Part shown: piece after piece, positions 32,465 to 40,692 of the stretch | Numbering within the stretch: position 1 is the first letter of the stretch | Layout of the letters: every line of letters starts with the position of its first letter | Translations under genes and position numbers: made by a program | NCBI GenBank assembly: GCA_041940525.1 | Contig: JBGTSB010000010.1 | Span: 3,237 to 67,236, forward strand | Source of the DNA: JAKAXS01 sp041940525 | GTDB lineage: Bacteria > Pseudomonadota > Alphaproteobacteria > Rhizobiales > Hyphomicrobiaceae | DNA length: 64,000 nt | Reading direction: 5' to 3' | Notes under the pieces: model-generated | The model's input: the letters and a program-made list of their open reading frames with translations, nothing else | Told to the model about the DNA's origin: nothing | The model's database searches: none

Positions 32465-32478
32465 TTGACGTGGATCAA
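32465..32478 (-). promoter_or_regulatory. FNR/FixK-type box, one mismatch
   Basis: TTGACGTGGATCAA matches TTGAT-N4-ATCAA in nine of ten fixed positions. On the minus strand a TAGTCT sits at about the right distance (32438-32443) for class II activation of the CBS-BON/stress-protein operon, with the start site near 32431. No suitable -10 is visible in the plus direction, so control of the 32617 gene is less likely. Confidence 0.6.
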
Positions 32479-32616
32479 GGCAAGCGGCCTCGCGTCTCAC
32501 TGGCCGTAAACGGACTGCTAAGTTGGGAATTTGTAACTGGCGCACCTATGTGAGGGTTCTTAGCATGCGCATCGTTCAAGCCATCGTGTGCACGATCTGA
32601 ACTAGGAGGAAATGGC

Positions 32617-33108
32617 ATGACAACCGGCTTGCTGACCCGTCGCAGCCTCCTCGCCTTAGGCGGAGCAATTGCGGCCGCTGGCGCGGTCCCGGCTTTTCGC
32701 CTACCCGCTCAAGCTCAGGGCCTCGCCCCAACACGCTCAATGCGCGGCGGGTCCAACAACTACCGCCCAGGAGCGCCGGTCGTCGGCCGCATTGGCGGCG
32801 GAGGTTTCTGGATGAGCGGTACGGTACGCCGTGCTGGTGATGGTGCGCCCCTGGCAGGGCAACGGATTCAAATTTGGGCCCACACAACCGAAGGCCACGA
32901 GCGCGATCCGCAAAGTCATGGGGCAACGTTGACGGATGAGAATGGTCATTTTCGCCTAGAAATGCCACAGATCGTCCCCGCTTTTGGCCAGCCGCATGGC
33001 CACCTGGCCTATGATAGCGGCGAGTTTGAAACCGTATTTCTGCGTCCCGTCATGTCGAGCGCTAAAGACACAAGCCTTGAGGCACACTTTGTTCTCAAGC
33101 CGGTCTAA
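32617..33108 (+). CDS. Tat-exported intradiol-dioxygenase-like protein
   Basis: A 163-residue protein with a twin-arginine signal (MTTGLLTRRSLLALGGAIAA and about 14 further residues), so it is exported folded. The mature part has the beta-sandwich pattern of the intradiol ring-cleavage dioxygenase superfamily: MSGTVRRAGDGAPLAGQRIQ, IWAHTTEGH, GATLTDENGHFRLEMPQIVP and a H-x-H pair in QPHGHLAY where the catalytic enzymes place two iron-binding histidines. The tyrosine ligands are not clear, and the protein is shorter than catechol or protocatechuate dioxygenases. It may bind metal without classical activity. Its end overlaps the next gene. Confidence 0.68.
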   Translation: MTTGLLTRRSLLALGGAIAAAGAVPAFRLPAQAQGLAPTRSMRGGSNNYRPGAPVVGRIGGGGFWMSGTVRRAGDGAPLAGQRIQIWAHTTEGHERDPQSHGATLTDENGHFRLEMPQIVPAFGQPHGHLAYDSGEFETVFLRPVMSSAKDTSLEAHFVLKPV

Positions 33109-33751
33109 CCGGAAGGTGATCCGAGCGAGCTTGGTCTGGGCCGCGGTTGCGGCCGCCGTCACGATTCCCATCGTTGCGGCGGCGTTAAGCCCGCTGCTGG
33201 CGTGGCGGGACCCAGTCTATATCGTGGCCGGGCTAGCTGGCGTTGCTGGCCTCGCTCTTATGCTTTTTCAGCCCTTGCTGATCGGCGGATATCTGCCAGG
33301 ATTTTCACCGTATCAGTCACGGCGAATTCATCGCTGGACCGGCATCTCGTTGGTCGCGGTAATTGTCGTCCATGTTGTGGGGCTTTGGATCACAAGCCCA
33401 CCGGATGTTATTGATGCTCTCCTGTTCAGATCACCGACACCGTTTTCCGTCTGGGGTGTGATCGCGATGTGGGCCATCTTCGCCGCCGCGCTCATGGTCG
33501 CATTACGCCAGCGGATGGGCTTGCGTCCGCGAAAGTGGCGGCTCATTCACACAATCCTTGCTGCTGTCATTGTTGTGGGTACGGTCATTCACAGCATATT
33601 GATAGAAGGCACGATGGAGACAATGTCGAAAGTGGCTCTGTGCATGGCGCTCATTGCCGCCACGGCAACTGTTATCGCCGGCAGGCAGGTGTGGCAGAGC
33701 AATGCAAAGCGCAGTCGGATGCTTTCAGCGCAACAAACGAACGACGAATGA
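33089..33751 (+). CDS. Ferric-reductase-like transmembrane haem protein
   Basis: An integral membrane protein with about six segments. The start is uncertain: TTG at 33089 (GAGG seven bases ahead, 220 residues) overlaps the previous gene by 20 bases, and GTG at 33116 is an alternative. The core has RRIHRWTGISLVAVIVVHVV and RKWRLIHTILAAVIVVGTVI followed by HS, giving pairs of His about 13 residues apart on two helices, as in the ferric reductase/MsrQ/YedZ family that binds two haems. No FAD or NAD domain follows. Placed between two Tat-exported proteins, it may pass electrons to one of them, as MsrQ does to MsrP; that is inference. Confidence 0.75.
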   Translation: MFSSRSNRKVIRASLVWAAVAAAVTIPIVAAALSPLLAWRDPVYIVAGLAGVAGLALMLFQPLLIGGYLPGFSPYQSRRIHRWTGISLVAVIVVHVVGLWITSPPDVIDALLFRSPTPFSVWGVIAMWAIFAAALMVALRQRMGLRPRKWRLIHTILAAVIVVGTVIHSILIEGTMETMSKVALCMALIAATATVIAGRQVWQSNAKRSRMLSAQQTNDE

Positions 33752-33859
33752 CGCTGTCACGCACACGAGTTTCTCTGGACGCTGAGAGCGTCCTGTTCTC
33801 TTGCTTGAGCTCGAGCGAAGCCCCAACTGACTTGTAGGTTCTGGCAACAGAGAGAGGCG

Positions 33860-34786
33860 ATGATGCAGGTCGGACGAAGAGGCTTTCTGCAAGGCGCGGG
33901 CGCCGTGGCGGCGTTTGGTATCGCCGGAATTGGACGACCTGCCGTAGCTGCGGCCAACGCTCCGCTTCTTCGCGCCATTCCTTCGACTGGCGAGAAATTG
34001 CCCGTTGTCGGCCTCGGCAGCTGGATTACCTTCAATGTCGGGAATGATCCCGTCCTGCTGGATGAAAGCGCGAACGTGGTCGCTGCTTTCTTTGCGAACG
34101 GCGGCCGGATGATCGACTCGTCGCCCATGTACGGGTCGTCTCAGAACACGATCGGATATGCGCTCAAGAAGCTGGGCTATCCAGACAACAGTTTCGCCGC
34201 CGATAAAATTTGGACCGCTTCGCCCGGTGAAGGCCCAGACCAGTTTTCCCAAACGCGTTCGCTCTGGGGTGTTGAGCGCATGGACCTTATGCAGATTCAC
34301 AATCTACTGTCCTGGCGCGAGCATTTGGACATGCTGAACGGTCTGAAAGCCGCTGGCAAAATCCGCTACGTCGGCATCACCACGTCACACGGCCGCCGTC
34401 ATCAAGAGCTGGAGCGGATCATGACCGAGCATCCGCTCGATTTTGTGCAGCTGACTTACAACGTCATGGACCGGGAACCGGAGCAGCGGCTGCTGCCGCT
34501 GGCGCGCGAGCGGGGCATCGCTGTGATCGTGAACCGGCCATACCGGCGCGGCGAACTGATTAGCCGCTTCTCGGGTGAACCCTTGCCGCCGTTCGCGCAG
34601 GACATCGGAGCCAGGAGCTGGGCTCAGCTGCTTCTGAAATTCATCATCGCGCATCCCGCGGTGACCTGCGCTATTCCCGCCACCACGAAGACAGAGCACG
34701 TGAAGGAAAACTTGGACGCGGCCGCCGGACATTTGCCGGACGCGGCCACGCGGCAGAAGATCATCGACTACGTTGATCAGCTTTAG
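33860..34786 (+). CDS. Tat-exported aldo/keto reductase
   Basis: A 308-residue aldo/keto reductase behind a twin-arginine signal (MMQVGRRGFLQGAGAVAAFG and onward, cleaved near AVAAAN). The barrel keeps the catalytic tetrad of the superfamily: Asp and Tyr in MIDSSPMYGSSQ, Lys in FAADKIWTAS and His in LMQIHNLLSWR. The NADPH-binding end is present (AIPATTKTEHVKENLDAA). AGAGAGGCG precedes two tandem ATG codons. Tat export would carry the enzyme with its bound cofactor into the periplasm. It is followed two bases later by a membrane protein gene. The substrate is unknown. Confidence 0.9.
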   Translation: MMQVGRRGFLQGAGAVAAFGIAGIGRPAVAAANAPLLRAIPSTGEKLPVVGLGSWITFNVGNDPVLLDESANVVAAFFANGGRMIDSSPMYGSSQNTIGYALKKLGYPDNSFAADKIWTASPGEGPDQFSQTRSLWGVERMDLMQIHNLLSWREHLDMLNGLKAAGKIRYVGITTSHGRRHQELERIMTEHPLDFVQLTYNVMDREPEQRLLPLARERGIAVIVNRPYRRGELISRFSGEPLPPFAQDIGARSWAQLLLKFIIAHPAVTCAIPATTKTEHVKENLDAAAGHLPDAATRQKIIDYVDQL

Positions 34787-34788
34787 AT

Positions 34789-35481
34789 ATGCAGACCTGG
34801 TCAGGCTATTCGCTATCCGACTTCCTCTTGTTCTCGCCACGGGTCTACGAGCGCCTATTCGTTTTGCTCAACCAGGATCTCTGGCCTGCTCAAGCCGCCT
34901 TTATCGCCACCGGACTCGCGATCTTCCTGCTTGTCCTGCGCAGACATACCTTGGCGCTTCCGCTTGGCCTGCTCGCGCTCAGCTTTGCATGGGCGAACGT
35001 TACGATCGTGTTCTTTCTGGGTCGCTATCAGGCGATAAACTGGTTGGGAACGTACCTCGCGCCGTTTGCGATGGTGCAGGCGGCCGGGCTCTTGCTTCTT
35101 GCGATTGCCACGTGGCGGCGCGGTGTCCTGCTGCGGCCAATGCCGCATGTGGCGCTCTGGCTGGCACTTATTCCCTTGCTCCTTGGGCTCTTGGCCTACC
35201 CTGCAGTCGCCGTCTTGTCGGGACGCGGCATCGAAGCTGGTCAGGTCATAGCCACCGGGGCTGATCCCACAGCCGTAGCCACCCTTGGGCTTCTCGCGTT
35301 CGTTCCATCCCGCCTGCGATGGCTGGGGATGATCATCCCTGCCGCTTGGTGTGGCTTCACCGGTCTGACGTTGTGGCTATTGGAGCGCCCTGACGCAATC
35401 ATCGCGCCCCTCGCCGCTGTGTCAGCCCTCCTCGCCGCCACCCTCTCGGTCCGATCCGCATCACAAGCGAACGCAGACTGA
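34789..35481 (+). CDS. DUF6064-type integral membrane protein
   Basis: A 230-residue hydrophobic protein with six or seven membrane segments. The N-terminus reads WSGYSLSDFLLFSPRVYERL, a motif I associate with the DUF6064 family; WLGTYLAPFAMVQAAGLLLL follows. No cofactor site or catalytic residue is evident. It starts two bases after the aldo/keto reductase gene, so it is translated from the same message and may be its membrane partner. The C-terminal tail after the last segment is short and basic. The function is unknown and the family name is from memory, not a search. Confidence 0.7.
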   Translation: MQTWSGYSLSDFLLFSPRVYERLFVLLNQDLWPAQAAFIATGLAIFLLVLRRHTLALPLGLLALSFAWANVTIVFFLGRYQAINWLGTYLAPFAMVQAAGLLLLAIATWRRGVLLRPMPHVALWLALIPLLLGLLAYPAVAVLSGRGIEAGQVIATGADPTAVATLGLLAFVPSRLRWLGMIIPAAWCGFTGLTLWLLERPDAIIAPLAAVSALLAATLSVRSASQANAD

Positions 35482-35493
35482 GGATGACAGCCT

Positions 35494-36660
35494 TCAAGTT
35501 GGCAGTCCGTCCTGTCGGCGCCGGTCGGCGACATTTTCGATGTGGGCCTTGATCGCCGGGAAGCGGTCGAGCAGGCGCAGGAAATCGTTGACGTCCATAA
35601 CTAAGAGATCTGTCGATGTCGTCGCAGTCACCGTCGCCGTTCTTGGGTTGCGCGATAGCAGAGCCATCTCACCGAAAAATTCACCTTCGCCCAGACGTAC
35701 GTGCAGAGCCGCGTTTGCGACTTCGACCTCTCCGCTTGCCAGGAAATACATCGCGTCACCCGGGTCGCCCTCGCGGACAAGCATGGTCCCCGACGATACC
35801 GTGCGGGCCCTCAAGATGTTGACCAGCTCGGCGATTGACGCAGCATCAAGGTGCTCGAATGCAGGTACGCGCGCGACCATCGCGAAAGTCACGACGAAGT
35901 CCCGGCGGCGGATCTCCTCGTAGAACCCCCGCCCAATGATCGCCACGGGCAGCGCAAAACAAAAGATGCCGAGCATCACCGTAACCGCGGCAACAATCCG
36001 GCCGAGGGCGGTCACGGGCTCTGTTTCCGCGCCACCAATTTTCGCAAGCATCGCGGCTGCCCACCAAACGGTTTTCGACATATCGCCGAGCCGTTCAGGC
36101 TGCTTGTCACCCTCAACGGCCAGCATAATAGCGGCGGACGTCAGCAGAACGCCGCTCAGGATAACGATGCAGGCAAGCAACGCCCGCCACTCAGATGCGA
36201 TCACCCGCGCGATGGTCGCGATGGCCGGCGAATAGCGGGCCAATTTCAAAATCCGGACCAGCCGGAACAGCACGATCAATGAGCTGGCCGGGTACAAGAC
36301 TTCCAGTAGCCAGGGAAGCAAGGCCAATGCATCGATGAGCATCAGTGGCGAGGCAGCAAAGCGAAGCCGGGCGGCGGCCGGGCCAAGCTTTTGCAGCATC
36401 GGGTGTTCTGGCGCGGCCCAGAGCCGCGCAAGGTACTCGATCGCAAAAACCGCCACGCACACGCGATCGAACATTAAAAGCGCATGACCATAGTTCGCCG
36501 CCGCCTCCGGTATCGACGCCACGACCACGGTTGCGATGTTTGCGATAATGAGTGTGACAAGCAGCCCATCGATGACGCGCGACGCAAAATCCCTACGGCG
36601 GCTGTGCTCGAGAACATCGAAGGCACGCCGGCGGAGCGTCGCGTGTTGGTTCACCGTCAA
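35494..36660 (-). CDS. Cyclic-nucleotide-gated ion channel with non-canonical selectivity filter
   Basis: A 388-residue membrane protein with an ion-channel domain (residues 25-250) and a cyclic-nucleotide-binding domain (about 263-380). The voltage-sensor-like S4 reads VLFRLVRILKLARYS with basic residues every third position. The pore helix KTVWWAAAMLAKIGGAETEP aligns with the usual T-V-G-Y-G-D filter but reads KIGGAE, so the potassium filter is not conserved. The ligand-binding cassette is intact (FFGEMALLSRNPRTATV with its key Glu and Arg). It runs tail to tail with the 34789 gene, 12 bases apart. Ligand binding is likely; potassium selectivity is not. Confidence 0.87.
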   Translation of the reverse strand: MTVNQHATLRRRAFDVLEHSRRRDFASRVIDGLLVTLIIANIATVVVASIPEAAANYGHALLMFDRVCVAVFAIEYLARLWAAPEHPMLQKLGPAAARLRFAASPLMLIDALALLPWLLEVLYPASSLIVLFRLVRILKLARYSPAIATIARVIASEWRALLACIVILSGVLLTSAAIMLAVEGDKQPERLGDMSKTVWWAAAMLAKIGGAETEPVTALGRIVAAVTVMLGIFCFALPVAIIGRGFYEEIRRRDFVVTFAMVARVPAFEHLDAASIAELVNILRARTVSSGTMLVREGDPGDAMYFLASGEVEVANAALHVRLGEGEFFGEMALLSRNPRTATVTATTSTDLLVMDVNDFLRLLDRFPAIKAHIENVADRRRQDGLPT

Positions 36661-36790
36661 AGCCTGCAGCCCTTCTCCACGAGATCATGAGGGCAAGCGC
36701 CAGTACGGCAATGTTCGCATCAATTCGTGGAGGGCACCACGCTAAAACGACGTCAATTGGCGATGCGCGTTAACCAGCACGCGCTCCAAG

Positions 36791-39700
36791 TTACGCGCGG
36801 GCGCGTTTTGCACGCTTGCGCCGCGGCTTAACCGGAAGTCGAGCCTCGCCGGTGTTGAGCGCCGCGTCAAGCTTGCCGGCGAAGTGGTCGGGCTCGAGCG
36901 GCAGCTCAGCTAGGGGCGCTGGCCGGGCGAAGTAGAAACCCTGTACCGCGTCGCAACCTTCGCCCATCAAGTAGCGCACGTCTTCGGCCTTTTCCGCGCC
37001 CTCAGCGACGATCTGCATGTTGAAGGTACGGCCCAGCCGGATGATTGTCTGCACGATTGTCGAGGTGCTCTCGCTCGCGCCAAGCATTTGCACAAACGAT
37101 TTGTCGATCTTGATCTTGTCGAATGGAAAGCGGCTGAGATAGCTCAATGAGGAGTAGCCCGTACCAAAGTCGTCGAGTGCAATGCGCAGGCCAAAGTTCT
37201 TCAAGCGCTGAAGCATCGACAGGGAGTGCACGTCGTTGTCTTGGATGATGACACTCTCGGTTACCTCAAGCTCCAGCCACTCCGGCTCCAGACCAGTATC
37301 GTCCAAAATGCTGCGCACGGTCTCCACAAAAAGCTTGTCGCGGAACTGCACAGGGCTGACGTTGACGCTGATGCGCATGCCGGACGCTTTCGCCACCTCG
37401 CAGCTCTTACGCAGTACCCACTCACCGATGCGAACGATCTTGCCCGTTTCCTCGGCAACCGGAATAAAGTCTTGCGGTCCGATCAGTCCCTTGCCCGGCT
37501 CGCGCCAACGCAGCAGCACTTCGTGGCGGCTGACCTGGCCGGATTTCAAATCCACCTGCGGCTGGAACCACAGCTCGAACTCTTCGTTCTCGACTGCACG
37601 ATCCAGAGCCGCTTCTATCTTGCGGCGGTCCTTGATGGCGACGTCCATGCCGTCCTCGAACACGCAATAGGTGCTCCGGCCGTCCTTCTTGGCGCGGTAA
37701 AGCGCCGTGTCCGCTTTGTTGATCAGCTCGTCCGCTTCAGTGCCATGCTGCGGGCACAGGGCAATGCCAACGCTGGCGCCCGTGCGTAGCGTCACGCCAT
37801 TGCCGATATCGATCGGCTCCGCAAGCGCTGCGATCACCCGGTGAGCCAAATCCTCCGCGTGGGTGCGGAAGTCGAGCCCCGTTTGAATGATGGCGAACTC
37901 GTCGCCGCCAAGCCTGGCAACAGTGTCAACGCGCCGAACCATGGCATTCAGCCGGTCAGCCGCGACCTTGATCACCTCGTCGCCAGCTGGATGACCGTAA
38001 AGGTCGTTGATGTCCTTGAACCGGTCGAGATCAAGCAGGTACACCGCCGTCATGGTGCCGGTCGTCGTGGCGGTATCGACCGCGCTGATGAGACACGACT
38101 GAAAGACCGTGCGATTGGCGGTGCCCGTTAGAGAATCGTGATGGGCGAGAAAACGAATGCGTTCTTCGGCCTTCTTGCGCTCTCTCAAATCCCGAATTGC
38201 GAAAACGCGCGTATTGACATTCCGGAAGACGATCTCACGTCCGCGCAGCTCGATCGGGATCTCCTCGCCGTCGCTGTTGACGATGAACGTCTCAAGCAAC
38301 GGCACCTGAAGATTCGACAAATGCTGCCTCAGCTGAAGATCGCTCTCACGGAACAGACTGAGCAAGGTCCGCTCCTTGAGGTCCGCAAGCTGGATGCCGG
38401 TCAAATCTTCCATCACGCTGTTGCAGTCGATGATCCGTCCATCAACGCAAATGACGATTGCTTCAAACGAGCTATCGGTCATGGCTGACAGCCGCTCGGC
38501 TTCCTCGGCTGCGCGCTGGGCATCTGCTTTGGAAATTTTCGAGTATTCTTCTGCTTGAATGTTGTCCATCAGGTCGTTGAAGAGCCGTGTCAGCCGTTCG
38601 GCCTCGTCACCTGGCGCGACGGACAAGCGCATGTTGAGGTCGGCGGTGCCGGACACCAGTTCCGCCAACGCGTCTTCCACATGGCCAACGCCCATCAGCG
38701 TACCGTGCTCGGCCGCGTTCAAACCGCCAGCTTCGAGAATGCCGCCGACTCGGATCGGCAGGAGCCGATCGAGGATCAGGAAGAAAGCCAGGCCGATGCC
38801 GAAGCTCCAAATGAAGTTGATAGCCACGCCGGCGGACTGGATGAGTAGCTGATCAAGCCGGCTGTCGGCTTCAAGATTGGCGAGCGGCGCGAGCAGCGCC
38901 AGACCAAGCGTACCCACGACGCCTGCAAAGCCGTGCGCGCCGATGGCGCCGATCGGATCGTCAATCTTGAAGCGGTTTTCCAGCCACCAGTTTGCCCACA
39001 CCGCCACGGCACCACCAACGACGCCGATGATCAATGAACCACCGGGGTTCATGACGGAGCACCCAGCCGTGATGGCAACGAGACCACCGACCATGCCAGC
39101 AATTGTTTTTTCGGGAAGAACGCGACCACCGTCGAGACGGACACCGATCAGGTATGCGGATGCGGCGCCGCCGCCAGCAGCCAAAACAGTATTTGCAATA
39201 ATCTTGGCGATATCCGTGTTGGCCGCCGTGGTAGAGCCGCCATTGAAGCCAATCCATCCAACGAGCAACAGAAGTGCTCCGCAAGATGCGAGCACGAGAT
39301 TATGCCCTTGTAGCCGAACGGGATTGCCATGCTTGTCGAATTTGCCAACGCGCGGACCGATCACAATGCATGCCGCAAGCGCGATCCATGCACCCGTGGC
39401 GTGAACGACTGTCGAGCCCGCGAAGTCAATAAAGCCCCAGTTGGCGAGAAAGGCCGAAGCATTCTCTGTCAGCCCTGAACCCCAAACCCAGTGCGCGAAC
39501 ATAGGATAGATCAGTCCGGCCGTTATTGCCGTGCAGAGCAAGTATGCCGACAGTTTCATTCGTTCGGCCACGGCACCGGAAATGATCGTCGCCGCCGTGC
39601 CGCAGAACATGACCTGGAAGACGAAGAACGCATACGCCCATGGCGTCAGATCGGACAAGAAAAACAGCTTCTCATCGAGCCCAAACAAATAGCCAGAGCT

Positions 39701-40036
39701 CGCGCCAAAAGCGAACATGAAGCCGACGCTAGCGAACGCCAGTATCGAGACGGCGAAGTCGAGGAGGTTCTTCTGCGCGACGCTGATCGCGTTTTTGGAC
39801 CGGACCAGTCCGGCTTCCTGCAACAAGAAGCCCGCCTGCATGAGCAGCACGAGCGCAGCGGCCACAAGCGTCCAGACGTAGTCCATGTGCGGCGCTGAAT
39901 TCTCCAGAGCCTGCACGCGCTCCTCTAGGGAAGCTGGCACTGCTGCCCGTGCATCCCCGGCCAGCGCGAACAGCGCGCATACCGAACCGCTCGCAACCCG
40001 CCAACATCTCCGTGAGCCACTGAAGAGGGTGTTCAT
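36791..40036 (-). CDS. Ammonium transporter fused to PAS, GGDEF and EAL domains
   Basis: A 1081-residue protein. A signal-like segment (1-32) is followed by an Amt domain (about 50-450) with both pore histidines, H212 in STVVHATGAW and H368 in AIGAHGFAGV. A linker with HAMP-like features (450-510) leads to a PAS domain (515-620), a GGDEF domain (630-790) with intact GGDEF at 710-714 and an RxxD inhibitory site (RRVD) five residues before it, and an EAL domain (805-1045). In the EAL domain the motif is EVLLRW, with NVSP, DDFGTGYSS and KIDKSF kept. It probably senses or transports ammonium and controls cyclic di-GMP. The direction (synthesis or breakdown) cannot be told. Confidence 0.93.
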   Translation of the reverse strand: MNTLFSGSRRCWRVASGSVCALFALAGDARAAVPASLEERVQALENSAPHMDYVWTLVAAALVLLMQAGFLLQEAGLVRSKNAISVAQKNLLDFAVSILAFASVGFMFAFGASSGYLFGLDEKLFFLSDLTPWAYAFFVFQVMFCGTAATIISGAVAERMKLSAYLLCTAITAGLIYPMFAHWVWGSGLTENASAFLANWGFIDFAGSTVVHATGAWIALAACIVIGPRVGKFDKHGNPVRLQGHNLVLASCGALLLLVGWIGFNGGSTTAANTDIAKIIANTVLAAGGGAASAYLIGVRLDGGRVLPEKTIAGMVGGLVAITAGCSVMNPGGSLIIGVVGGAVAVWANWWLENRFKIDDPIGAIGAHGFAGVVGTLGLALLAPLANLEADSRLDQLLIQSAGVAINFIWSFGIGLAFFLILDRLLPIRVGGILEAGGLNAAEHGTLMGVGHVEDALAELVSGTADLNMRLSVAPGDEAERLTRLFNDLMDNIQAEEYSKISKADAQRAAEEAERLSAMTDSSFEAIVICVDGRIIDCNSVMEDLTGIQLADLKERTLLSLFRESDLQLRQHLSNLQVPLLETFIVNSDGEEIPIELRGREIVFRNVNTRVFAIRDLRERKKAEERIRFLAHHDSLTGTANRTVFQSCLISAVDTATTTGTMTAVYLLDLDRFKDINDLYGHPAGDEVIKVAADRLNAMVRRVDTVARLGGDEFAIIQTGLDFRTHAEDLAHRVIAALAEPIDIGNGVTLRTGASVGIALCPQHGTEADELINKADTALYRAKKDGRSTYCVFEDGMDVAIKDRRKIEAALDRAVENEEFELWFQPQVDLKSGQVSRHEVLLRWREPGKGLIGPQDFIPVAEETGKIVRIGEWVLRKSCEVAKASGMRISVNVSPVQFRDKLFVETVRSILDDTGLEPEWLELEVTESVIIQDNDVHSLSMLQRLKNFGLRIALDDFGTGYSSLSYLSRFPFDKIKIDKSFVQMLGASESTSTIVQTIIRLGRTFNMQIVAEGAEKAEDVRYLMGEGCDAVQGFYFARPAPLAELPLEPDHFAGKLDAALNTGEARLPVKPRRKRAKRARA

Positions 40037-40395
40037 GATCTAATGCGCCGCTAGAGAAAAGTTAGCTAAGCATCTGCGTTGTCGATTAAATTTGAATTAA
40101 ATGCTTGGCGAAGTTTAACCGTCCTGAAGGCAGGGCGTGCGCGGATGGACGGCAGAGAAACGCCATTTTTAAAAGCATTTGCCTTCTGACGCCGAAACCA
40201 ACTGCGCCAAAATGTCTTTGCGGCTCGCGCTGCCGGTTTGGATGACCGGCCCACTTGTTCCCAACAGGGATTGCGTTAGACGATCGATCAAGCAAGCCTC
40301 GGGCAGCCACGCCAGCGCCTGATAACAGGGGCACAAGCCACCCGTTCGCAATCCTGGTGCAGCCGTGCTAGTGTCTCCTTTTGGGGATGAGTGTC
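40037..40395. promoter_or_regulatory. Intergenic region with a direct repeat upstream of the Amt fusion
   Basis: About 360 bases between the divergent Amt-fusion and small-protein genes. At 40085-40102 there is a direct repeat ATTAAAT-N4-ATTAAAT, AT-rich in a GC-rich setting, about 50 bases upstream of the Amt start, where a regulator could bind. I found no clear sigma-54 promoter of the TGGCAC-N5-TTGC type expected for nitrogen control. The rest of the region shows no convincing gene. Confidence 0.3.
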
Positions 40396-40683
40396 ATGAT
40401 CGAAGTGAAACGCCTTACGGGCGCCGACCCAATGCGTTTCGACGTGACCGTACGCGATGGCGGTAGTCTCTCTCGCCACGAGGTGGCGCTTGCCCAAAAG
40501 ACATGGGCAAAACTCACAAAAAAGAGCCGGTCGCCGGAGAACTGCGTTGAAGCCGCGTTCGGCTTCTTGCTCGATCGCGAACCGAAGGAGGCGATTCTTT
40601 CGCGCTTCGACATCATAGTGATCGGTCACTACTTTCCAGAGTTCGAGCTTCAATTGCCTAAATATCTGGGCCGCGTCGGCTAA
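40396..40683 (+). CDS. Small conserved-looking hypothetical protein
   Basis: A 95-residue soluble protein from an ATG at 40396, with GGGGA eight bases ahead; TTG 40381 and ATG 40387 are other starts. It begins MIEVKRLTGADPMRFDVTVR, continues with GGSLSRHEVALAQKTWAKL and ends DIIVIGHYFPEFELQLPKYL. The pattern is two or three beta-strands followed by helices, and the codon use matches its neighbours, so it looks real. I recognise no family. It lies nine bases from the end of the permease gene in a convergent arrangement. Confidence 0.6.
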   Translation: MIEVKRLTGADPMRFDVTVRDGGSLSRHEVALAQKTWAKLTKKSRSPENCVEAAFGFLLDREPKEAILSRFDIIVIGHYFPEFELQLPKYLGRVG

Positions 40684-40692
40684 TAGCGAGAC

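Noticed and set aside
40140..40200. Possible sigma-54 promoter upstream of the Amt fusion (TGGC and TGCC blocks on the minus strand)
   Set aside because: The distance between the GG and GC elements is one base short of the strict -24/-12 spacing.
40288..40653. Minus-strand frame of 121 codons opposite the small 40396 gene
   Set aside because: Peptide is rich in Cys, His and Arg with no pattern; the plus-strand frame has a better ribosome site and protein-like composition.
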